From: JBOGJI01 sp050747865
GTDB taxonomy: Bacteria > Acidobacteriota > Thermoanaerobaculia > Multivoradales > JAHEKO01
DNA: 6,871 nt
NCBI GenBank assembly: GCA_050747865.1
Contig: JBOGJI010000153.1
Coordinates: 1 to 6,871 of the forward strand
Direction of reading: 5' to 3'
Position numbers and translations under genes: made by a program. The stretch's first letter is position 1; the number at the start of each line of letters is the position of its first letter. Under the pieces are notes generated by a model. It made no database searches and was not told the DNA's origin. It worked only from the letters and a program-made list of their open reading frames with translations. Of this stretch, positions 1 to 4,430 are shown piece by piece.

Positions 1-258
1 CGTTTGATTCTCTCCGGAGGGCGTGGGGAGGGTCCGGCCGGCCCGGCAGCGAGAGCTGGTGGGGCAGCGTCCCCGCTCGCCGAGCCAGCGGCCGAGGTCG
101 AGGAGGGTTGGTGCGAGACGAGGGTCGTCCGGTTTGGACGAGTCGGTCCACAGAGCCAGAGCACGATCCAGGATCCGGTCGGCCGCCACCCGGCGCTCCA
201 GCTCGGCCTCGACGAGACCCAGCTCGAGGTAGGTCCGTCCGTCGTCGATGAGCAGCTC
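1..258 (-). pseudogene. TPR-type protein fragment, runs off the window
   Basis: Read on the minus strand from 258 down to 1, this frame has no stop and looks like two tetratricopeptide (TPR) units. One contains YLELGLVEAELERR followed by LDRALALW; the next contains DDPRLAPTLLDLGRWLGERGR. The spacing of Leu, Gly, Ala and aromatic residues fits TPR helices of the kind found behind Ser/Thr kinases or regulators in Acidobacteria-like genomes. Beyond GERGR (about position 78 to 1) the translation becomes Cys/Arg/Pro-rich and no longer TPR-like, so a frameshift or the end of homology is possible. On the upstream side (above 258) the frame stays open but becomes Ala/Gly/Pro-rich and overlaps the oppositely oriented regulator relic, so the TPR similarity breaks near 258. 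No start codon or ribosome site can be assigned. It may be a broken gene or the tail of an active one continuing left of the window. Confidence 0.35.
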
Positions 259-1050
259 ACCGGCGCCGGTCGAGATCGTCGAGGCTGCGGATAGAGAAGC
301 CGCGCCTGCCCCGCCGGGCGCCGGCGGCAGGATGACGTCCTCGTGGCTGCTCCTCGCCCTTCTGGCTGCCGGCGCGTTGATCGCCGGCACCCTGTTGCTG
401 CGACGCGACTCCCCCGCCCGTTCCACCACCGCACCGCCCCCGCGCCTCGAGGGCGAGATCGCCCTCGTGCTGCCTGTCGAGATCGAAGCCGATGCCGAGC
501 ACGCCTGGGCGCGCCTCGGGATGATGGCCCTGATCGCCGAGCGCCTGCGGACAGCCGGCCAGGCCGTGGTGCCAAGTGAGACGGTGATCGCCCTGCTGCG
601 CGGCGGTGCCGCCGAGCCCGGCCCGGACGAGCCGAGCCGCATCGCGGCAGCCGCCGGGGCCCGCCTGGTGCTGTCCGCCGAGGCGCGGGTCACCGGCACG
701 CGCTGGACCGTCTCTCTGCGCAGCTTGCTGGGGACTCGACCGGCCCTGACCGCGGTCGGCGAGTCGCACGACTTGTTGGAAGCCGCCCGCATCGCCACCG
801 ACGGCATGGCGGTCACCCTCGGTCTGACACCTGCCGGCGAGGCACAGGACGGCGAGCCGGGACTGCGCCTGCTGCTGCAGCGCATCGAGGCGGCGCGGCT
901 CGCCCAGCAGATGGACGTCGCGGGTACGCTGATCGACGAGGCGCCGGCGTCCCTGCGCCGGCACCCGCCGCTGGAGATGGCGAGCTGGGTCACGGCGTAC
1001 GGCCGAGAGCGTACCACGCGCACCGCCGCCCCGCCGCGGCGCCGGGCTGC
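248..1050 (+). pseudogene. Relic of membrane-anchored winged-helix/TPR-type regulator (central part)
   Basis: The frame opens with ATG at 248, but no convincing ribosome site is present and nothing upstream encodes the winged-helix DNA-binding domain expected at the N-terminus. Residues about 30-52 (WLLLALLAAGALIAGTLLL, then RR) form one transmembrane helix. It is followed by a periplasmic-type domain with ALVLPVEIEAD, WARLGMMALIAERLR, VVPSETVIALLRGG, GARLVLSAEA, LLEAARIA and LGLTP. This order is what I recall from CadC-like regulators of Xanthomonadales and Acidobacteriota, where TPR repeats follow. Here similarity fades after DEAPASLRRHPP (near 965-1000), giving way to Arg/Ala-rich sequence, so the TPR tail is also missing. 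The frame continues without a stop into vapB (1091), a chance or recombination-made fusion. The end coordinate is approximate. A short functional membrane protein is possible, but loss of both ends favours a relic. Confidence 0.55.
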
Positions 1051-1090
1051 ACATGTGATGCAGATGCATACTATGGTATGGTCTAGCATC
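1051..1090 (+). promoter_or_regulatory. Probable vapBC promoter/operator
   Basis: This AT-richer stretch sits in otherwise very GC-rich DNA directly before vapB. It contains a tandem GATGCA repeat (1057-1068) and an inverted repeat CATAC-tatg-GTATG (1067-1080). Possible -10 elements, TACTAT (1069-1074) or TATGGT (1072-1077), lie inside the inverted repeat; no good -35 is visible. An operator overlapping the -10 is what is known for VapB-type autorepression. The exact hexamers are inference. Transcription from here would begin close to the vapB ATG, with no purine-rich ribosome site between. Confidence 0.45.
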
Positions 1091-1357
1091 ATGAGGACGA
1101 CGATCACGATCGACACGGCCCTCTTGGAGGACTTGAAGAAGCGGGCCTCCCAACGCGGCACGACGGTCAGCCGTCTCATCGAGGACTCGGTGCGGTTTGC
1201 GGTGTTGACTTCTCCGGAGAAAGCGCAGGACCAGGAGGCGTTCGAGCTCGTGACCTACGGCCGGGGCGGCCGATTCACCGATCTCGACGTTGACAAGACC
1301 TCGGCCCTACTCGAGCGCGAGGATCTGGAGCGGTTCGGCGTCGGTCGCGGACGGTGA
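1091..1357 (+). CDS. vapB: VapB-type ribbon-helix-helix antitoxin
   Basis: An 88-residue antitoxin. The N-terminal strand and two helices (MRTTITIDTALLEDLKKRA, then GTTVSRLIEDSVRFAVL, residues about 1-39) match a ribbon-helix-helix DNA-binding domain. The acidic tail (residues about 45-88, with GGRFTDLDVDKTSALLERED) is typical of the part that wraps and inhibits a PIN toxin. I chose ATG 1091 because the family motif starts exactly there and a promoter-like segment precedes it. The same frame stays open back to 248, but that upstream part belongs to an unrelated regulator relic. The vapC start follows three bases after the TGA stop, so the two are one operon. The known role is to neutralise VapC and, as a complex, to repress the operon; the 1067-1080 inverted repeat is a reasonable binding site. 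There is no clear Shine-Dalgarno sequence, so initiation may be nearly leaderless. Confidence 0.88.
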   Translation: MRTTITIDTALLEDLKKRASQRGTTVSRLIEDSVRFAVLTSPEKAQDQEAFELVTYGRGGRFTDLDVDKTSALLEREDLERFGVGRGR

Positions 1358-1360
1358 GGG

Positions 1361-1813
1361 GTGCAGCTCCCTGACATCAACATCCTCATCTACGCTCATC
1401 GCGAGGACGCCCCGGAGCATGAGCGCTATGCGGCCTGGCTGCGCCGGCTGGCGCGCGGCCGCGAGCCCTTCGCGGTCTCGTCGTTCACACTTGGCGGCTT
1501 TCTCCGTATCGTCACGAATCAGAGGATCTTTGATCCGGCGACACCCATGGCCGTGGCGATCGACTTCTGTCGGCGGTTGTGCGACCGTCCGCGCGCCAGG
1601 CTCGTCCAACCCTCGCAGCGGCACTGGGAGATCCTCGTCGATCTGATCGAGAAGGCCGAGATCCGCGGCCCCCTGGTGAGTGACGCGTACCTTGCGGCTC
1701 TGGCGATCGAGCACGGGTGTGAGCTGGTGACCACTGACGGCGATTTCGCACGCTTCCCGGGACTGCGTTGGCGCCATCCCCTCGCACCGTCATCCCCCGC
1801 AGGGACAGCATGA
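1361..1813 (+). CDS. vapC: VapC-type PIN-domain ribonuclease toxin
   Basis: A 150-residue PIN-domain toxin with a GTG start, three bases after vapB. The N-terminal LPDINILIYAHREDAPEHER carries the first catalytic aspartate (D5) and N7. The C-terminal part has SDAYLAALAIEHGCELVTTD (D108, E117, D126) and GDFARFPGLRW (D128), the usual acidic cluster that binds Mg2+/Mn2+. The central FLRIVTNQRIF segment and HWEIL are hallmarks of the VapC subgroup of about 140-150 residues. VapC proteins cleave tRNA or rRNA and stop translation when free of VapB. The second conserved acidic residue seen in many VapCs falls near SSFTLGGFLR, where I see Ser and Gly instead of Glu/Asp; this subgroup may tolerate that, or activity may be reduced. 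Alternative starts are unlikely because D5 lies so near the GTG. Translational coupling with vapB is expected from the spacing. Confidence 0.9.
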   Translation: MQLPDINILIYAHREDAPEHERYAAWLRRLARGREPFAVSSFTLGGFLRIVTNQRIFDPATPMAVAIDFCRRLCDRPRARLVQPSQRHWEILVDLIEKAEIRGPLVSDAYLAALAIEHGCELVTTDGDFARFPGLRWRHPLAPSSPAGTA

Positions 1814-1960
1814 TTTCGCCGCCCCTGTCTCGTCGTGCCAGCGCCGCGAGCTTCTCTCAGAGCCTGTGAATGAATCGCCCATGGGGAGCGAGGGCGATCG
1901 GTTGTACGTGTCGGGGCATGGAGGCCCACGCTGCGGACTGAAGATTCAACAGCTCGAACC
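1814..1960. other. Intergenic spacer with a hairpin
   Basis: No gene is seen. A hairpin is possible between ATCGCCC (1874-1880) and GGGCGAT (1892-1898), with an 11-nt loop; there is no T-run after it, so it is not a standard intrinsic terminator. A split motif at 1917-1942 recurs upstream of the 4431 gene. A short minus-strand frame here has no recognisable family. Confidence 0.5.
1917..1942. repeat. Split dispersed repeat, copy 1
   Basis: CATGGAGGCC (1917-1926) and CGGACTGAA (1934-1942) are separated by 7 bp. The same two blocks recur at 4367-4386 separated by 1 bp. The shared 19 bases in the same order suggest a degraded repeat or insertion-sequence end. Its nature is unknown. Confidence 0.45.
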
Positions 1961-1991
1961 AGAATAGGTGAGAATAGGTGCCGCCCATCTT
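1961..1991 (+). repeat. Left REP-like end of the RAYT element
   Basis: A perfect 10-bp tandem repeat AGAATAGGTG (1961-1970 and 1971-1980) is followed by CCGCCCATCTT. The bases AGGTG-CCGCC-CATCT (1976-1990) can fold into a 5-bp stem with one G-T pair and a 5-nt loop, a shape like REP hairpins with a bulge or wobble. It is inverted relative to 3201-3233. Confidence 0.75.
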
Positions 1992-2233
1992 CGGAGGCGT
2001 CGAGGCGGCCGGCGGGTCGCGAGAGGGTCGGGAGGGGGTGAGCGGGGTGATGACGGCGGCGGTCGCCACGTCGGTCGGCGGCAAGGGATCGTACTGCGAG
2101 GCGAGTTCGTGTCTCGCCCGGTGGGGAAGCGGCGTGCTGGGCGCACGGGCGTCGTGAGTGGAAGCGGTATGGGTAGGTTTGTCGAGTCGAGCGCGGCGGT
2201 GGTGGTCAGCGCCGTGCGTCGCGGCGGTCGCGG
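1992..2233. other. Non-coding tail of the RAYT element
   Basis: This 242-bp stretch lies between the left REP-like end and the transposase stop codon. It is very G-rich on the plus strand. Open frames crossing it have compositions dominated by Gly, Arg and Val and match nothing I recognise. It is probably the untranslated 3' part of the element. Confidence 0.45.
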
Positions 2234-3160
2234 CTACCCGGGCGCCGCGAGGGGCAGCGGCATTGGTGGTGGGAAGGCGCCCTCGGGGAAGCCGGCAGGG
2301 ACGCAGCCGTCTTTCAAGCGTTCGACGGCCTCGTAGAACGTGCCGACGAAGGCGGCGTAGAGTTGGTAGAACTCCTCCCGCATCCTGCGGCTGGCGGCAT
2401 GGACGAGCGGCGCCGGGGCGCGTTTCGGTTTGTTCGGCGCGGCGTGGGGGTGCTGGGCGAGGATGTCGGCGACGCCGAGCGGCGCTGTCTCGTCACGCTG
2501 GTGGCGCAGGGCGGTCTCTTCCTCGATCTGTTTCAAGATGTCGGCGACGGCAGTGCGGTACTCGCCGGGCGCAAGGTGCGTCCAGCAGGGCAGGGGCTCG
2601 AGCTTCAGCTCGTAGGGACAAGCGGCCTCTGCGTCGGAGAGCTCCTGGCCGCGGTTTCTCGCCACCCACTGTGCGGTGCGGGAGATCCAGATGCCACGGA
2701 CCGCCTCTCCGGTGCGCAGGGCCTTCGCACAATGCGGTCCCGGCCACTGCTCGGGTTGGGCGACCAGATTCTCCTTGACCCCGTGCCGGAGGAGGTAAGT
2801 GAGCCGCTCGACGTGAGCTCGCTCCTCGTCGGTCACGAGGATCGCTTGATAGCGCCGCTCAAAGAGCGGCCCGCGCCAGTCGTGTCGTCGGCCGGCCTCT
2901 TTGGACAGGTTGGTCAGCACGTGGTTCATGAAGGCGGCGAGCTGCTGGGCATCGTCGGGCGTGACCAGGAGATGGAAGTGTCCACTGAGACAGACGAAGG
3001 CGTGGATCTGGAGGGGGAAGAGCTCCCGGGCGCGGGCGAGGATGCCGACGAAGGTTTCGGTCCAGCCGGGACCAGGCTTGAGCAGGAATCGACCCTGCAC
3101 GGTCCTCGCGGTAACCTCGACGAGGCTACCCTCGGGGATGAAGCGCAGGCGCCTGGCCAT
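2234..3160 (-). CDS. REP-associated tyrosine transposase (RAYT, Y1_Tnp/IS200-like)
   Basis: A 308-residue protein beginning ATG at 3160 with MARRLRFIPEGSLVEVTART, the standard opening of the long RAYT family. The HUH metal-binding motif is H61-F62-H63 in LSGHFHLLVTP, where most relatives have NHYHLL or NHFHLL. The catalytic tyrosine is probably Y122 in LTYLLRHGVKENLV, which aligns by position with the family's 'RYI..NPV.AG' helix; Y104 in FERRYQAIL is an alternative. The C-terminal half (residues about 170-308, with LAQHPHAAP, KRAPAPLVHAASRRMREE and FPEGAFPPP) is a lineage-specific extension that I recall from Acidobacteriota. The enzyme is expected to nick and join single-stranded REP DNA. 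The right REP-like repeat lies 40 bases upstream of the start codon, in the likely leader, so binding there could control its own expression. Only a weak ribosome site (CCTCGAG) is seen. The frame looks intact. Confidence 0.87.
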   Translation of the reverse strand: MARRLRFIPEGSLVEVTARTVQGRFLLKPGPGWTETFVGILARARELFPLQIHAFVCLSGHFHLLVTPDDAQQLAAFMNHVLTNLSKEAGRRHDWRGPLFERRYQAILVTDEERAHVERLTYLLRHGVKENLVAQPEQWPGPHCAKALRTGEAVRGIWISRTAQWVARNRGQELSDAEAACPYELKLEPLPCWTHLAPGEYRTAVADILKQIEEETALRHQRDETAPLGVADILAQHPHAAPNKPKRAPAPLVHAASRRMREEFYQLYAAFVGTFYEAVERLKDGCVPAGFPEGAFPPPMPLPLAAPG

Positions 3161-3200
3161 CTCGAGGATGTAGGACGGAGTCGAGCAAGATCATCGCTCA

Positions 3201-3233
3201 AAGATGGGCGGCACCTGTCCAGCACCTGTCCAG
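3201..3233 (-). repeat. Right REP-like end of the RAYT element
   Basis: On the minus strand this reads as an 11-bp tandem repeat CTGGACAGGTG (twice) followed by CCGCCCATCTT. The 16-bp core is identical to the left end in inverted orientation. The tandem unit is 11 bp here and 10 bp at the left end, and the sequence outside AGGTG differs (GGAC versus GAAT), so the outer parts have diverged. Confidence 0.75.
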
Positions 3234-3234
3234 C

Positions 3235-3378
3235 TGCCCGTGGATCGAGGCGCTGGCCGCTCTCGGCGTCACCGTCGGCTGCGGCGACGGCGCCTACTGC
3301 CCGGCGAATCCGGTGACCCGGGCGCAGATGGCGGCTTTCGTGACCCGTGCCTTCGAGCTCGCGCTCTACGGGCCCTGA
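3235..3378 (+). pseudogene. C-terminal fragment of an S-layer-homology-like protein
   Basis: The last 47 codons of a lost gene, ending TGA at 3376-3378. It encodes CPWIEALAALGVTVGCGDG, then AYCPANPVTRAQMAAFVTRA, the pattern of the SLH-like domain that anchors secreted proteins in Acidobacteriota and relatives. The same pattern occurs at the end of the large secreted protein at 4431 (AVTGGC...YCPAGPNTRAQM). The N-terminal part is missing: similarity starts two bases after the right end of the RAYT element (3233), and the upstream frame is repeat sequence. The remaining piece has no start codon. Insertion of the element, with loss of the 5' part, is the simplest explanation, but no matching 5' half is visible to the left of 1961. 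Confidence 0.72.
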
Positions 3379-3442
3379 GGGACGCTCGCGGGCGTACGGC
3401 TCGCACCTCGGCGGCGCCGTGGCGGTTCAAGAAGACCATGCG

Positions 3443-3470
3443 TTGACAATTGGCAACGGCCCGGTATAGC
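3443..3470 (+). promoter_or_regulatory. Sigma70-like promoter with operator-like palindrome
   Basis: TTGACA (3443-3448) and TATAGC (3465-3470) are separated by 16 bp, the clearest promoter in the window. An imperfect palindrome, TTGaCAA/TTGgCAA (3443-3456), covers the -35 box, and GTCGAC (3471-3476) lies just after the -10. Transcription would begin around 3476-3479, at the GTG start of the next gene. A site over the -35 suits autorepression by the helix-turn-helix partner at 3718; that link is inference. Confidence 0.7.
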
Positions 3471-3478
3471 GTCGACAG

Positions 3479-3721
3479 GTGCGGCGGAAGCGCCATCCGA
3501 AGAAGGAGGTAGAGGAGGCGCTATCCGAGGCTGAGGCCGCTGGCTGGAGTGTCGAGTCCACACGTGCGGGCCACCGATGGGGCGTCATGCGATGTCCTGA
3601 GCCGTCGCGTGAGGGCTGCCAAGTCTCGATCTGGCCGACACCCCGGAGTCCTGGGAACCACGCCAACCAGCTCCGACGTGCCATGCGACGCTGTTCACAC
3701 ACCGACGAGGAAGACCGATGA
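3479..3721 (+). CDS. HicA-like small protein, candidate toxin
   Basis: An 80-residue basic protein starting GTG at 3479; the next in-frame ATG is far inside, so this start is well fixed. Order of parts: a basic start with KRHPKKEVEEAL, a helix AEAAGWSVE (residues 18-26), a strand with G31-H32 (AGHRWGVMRC), a strand CQVSIWPTPRSPGNH (47-61) and a final helix QLRRAMRRC (64-72). This helix, Gly-X-His strand, strand and helix order resembles HicA mRNA interferases, where the histidine after glycine is catalytic. Sequence identity to classical HicA is low. I recall similar 'KRHPKKEVE...HAWG...SIWSTP...NHA..IRR' proteins widely annotated as hypothetical. The TGA stop overlaps the next ATG in ATGA, so the pair is translationally coupled. 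No leader is left between promoter and start codon. The toxin role is inferred from fold pattern and neighbours. Confidence 0.72.
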   Translation: MRRKRHPKKEVEEALSEAEAAGWSVESTRAGHRWGVMRCPEPSREGCQVSIWPTPRSPGNHANQLRRAMRRCSHTDEEDR

Positions 3722-4263
3722 CGACGCACCAGTTCATCCTGATCGTCGATGGGCCGGACCTACAGCACGAAGCCCACTTGAATGCCCTGTTCGAGGCGGG
3801 ATGCGACGATGCGACGGTGGGGCGGCTGGGAGCCATCCAGTATCTCGACTTCGATCGGGAAGCTGAGTCGTTCGCCGACGCGGTCCTCGGGGCTACCGAG
3901 GCCATCGAGAAGACGGGACTGGGTGCTCGGGTGGTGCACCTCGAACCCGACGATCTGGTGACGATGTCGGAGATCGCCGAACGAACCGGACGGACGCGGG
4001 AGAGTGTACGGTTGCTGATCAGCGGCCAACGAGGCCCAGGGCGTTTTCCCGCTCCTGCGACCCATTTCAAGAACCGACGGCGAATGTGGAGGTGGCAGGA
4101 GGTGGCGGCGTGGTTCGCTCGAGCGCTGGGCGAACCTCAGGCGGTCGGCGACCCGAGCAACTCGCGCTTCATCACGGCGTTCAACGCCGGCCTGTCGTGG
4201 CGACAGGTCGAGGGGCAACTGCCAGACGCCGAGCGCCAACGGATCCGCCAGCTCGTCGGGTAA
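3718..4263 (+). CDS. Helix-turn-helix partner, candidate antitoxin/repressor of the HicA-like gene
   Basis: A 181-residue protein starting ATG at 3718, overlapping the previous stop by four bases, with GAGGAAG (3707-3713) as ribosome site. Residues about 4-66 form an alpha/beta domain (FILIVDGPDL, ALFEAGCDDATVG, YLDFDREAESFADAVL, EAIEK). Residues 78-133 form a winged helix-turn-helix of the AlpA/MerR kind: DDLVTMSEIAERTGRTRESV, a Gly/Pro-rich turn (SGQRGPGRFPAP), then the wing WRWQEVAAWFA. A C-terminal tail (about 145-181) follows, with a Trp/Glu/Leu-rich stretch. The order of small alpha/beta domain then DNA-binding domain parallels HicB antitoxins, where a partly degraded RNase H fold binds HicA. 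I recall similar proteins ('LFEAGCDDA...DREA...LVTL.EIAER.GRSRESVR') annotated only as DNA-binding. Neutralising its neighbour and repressing 3443-3470 are inferences from gene order and fold. Confidence 0.7.
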   Translation: MTTHQFILIVDGPDLQHEAHLNALFEAGCDDATVGRLGAIQYLDFDREAESFADAVLGATEAIEKTGLGARVVHLEPDDLVTMSEIAERTGRTRESVRLLISGQRGPGRFPAPATHFKNRRRMWRWQEVAAWFARALGEPQAVGDPSNSRFITAFNAGLSWRQVEGQLPDAERQRIRQLVG

Positions 4264-4311
4264 CAGGCGAACGTTCAAGCGGGCCCCAGGTACTTTGCAT
4301 AGGCCGCAGCC

Positions 4312-4327
4312 GGCGCAAGCTTGCGCC
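4312..4327. repeat. Perfect 16-bp palindrome
   Basis: GGCGCAAGCTTGCGCC equals its own reverse complement. It could be a protein-binding site or fold as a 6-bp stem with an AGCT loop, 48 bases after the stop of the upstream operon. There is no T-run, so intrinsic termination is doubtful. Confidence 0.6.
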
Positions 4328-4366
4328 ATGACGTGGGCTGGGGGGTCGTCACAGTGCAAGAGTTGA

Positions 4367-4386
4367 CATGGAGGCCTCGGACTGAA
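4367..4386. repeat. Split dispersed repeat, copy 2
   Basis: CATGGAGGCC (4367-4376) then CGGACTGAA (4378-4386), separated by 1 bp. The same blocks occur in the same order at 1917-1942 with a 7-bp gap. It lies just before the secreted protein gene. Confidence 0.45.
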
Positions 4387-4420
4387 AAGTGCCGGATCGG
4401 ACCGCAATGCCACCGCCCGA

Positions 4421-4426
4421 GGAGGG
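4421..4426 (+). promoter_or_regulatory. Ribosome binding site of the secreted protein gene
   Basis: GGAGGG ends four bases before ATG 4431. It fixes the start, which also gives a well-formed signal peptide. Confidence 0.75.
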
Positions 4427-4430
4427 ATCC

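Larger units (their letters stand above)
1961..3233 (-). mobile_element. RAYT transposase element with inverted REP-like ends
   Basis: About 1.27 kb containing one transposase gene on the minus strand and framed by inverted ends that share a perfect 16-bp core, AGGTGCCGCCCATCTT (1976-1991, and its complement at 3201-3216). Each end has a second AGGTG one repeat unit further out (1966-1970; complement at 3223-3227). REP-associated tyrosine transposases are known to be flanked by such hairpin-forming repeats and to act on them as single strands. The limits are set by the outer repeat units. No target duplication is visible, as expected for HUH/Y1 enzymes. Confidence 0.72.
4264..4430. other. Intergenic spacer before the secreted protein gene
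   Basis: No gene is seen. It contains the palindrome at 4312-4327, a split repeat at 4367-4386 and an isolated TTGACA at 4363-4368. No good -10 lies 16-18 bp after that hexamer (the sequence there is GAAAAGTG), so I do not call a promoter. Confidence 0.5.

Noticed and set aside
257..1153. A 298-residue minus-strand frame
   Set aside because: It is Gln/Arg/Gly-rich and covers both the regulator relic and the start of vapB in antisense. The plus strand carries the recognisable motifs.
1874..1898. Hairpin ATCGCCC/GGGCGAT as a terminator for vapBC
   Set aside because: The loop is 11 nt and no T-run follows, so it is recorded only as a hairpin in the spacer.
2363..3316. A 317-residue plus-strand frame across the RAYT gene
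   Set aside because: It is antisense to a clear RAYT with intact HUH motif, and the translation matches no family.
3269..3563. Two minus-strand frames of 65-75 residues over the S-layer fragment and promoter
   Set aside because: They are Arg/Ser/Pro-rich, lie opposite a recognisable coding remnant and a strong plus-strand promoter, and have no ribosome site.
4261..4330. TAACAGGCGAACGTTCAAGC just after the HicA-like operon looks like the start of an integron attC site
   Set aside because: There is no matching GTTRRRY core nor an inverted second half downstream, so a cassette recombination site is not supported.
4363..4390. TTGACA at 4363 as a promoter for the secreted protein gene
   Set aside because: The sequence 16-18 bp downstream (GAAAAGTG) is not a credible -10, and the hexamer overlaps the dispersed repeat.
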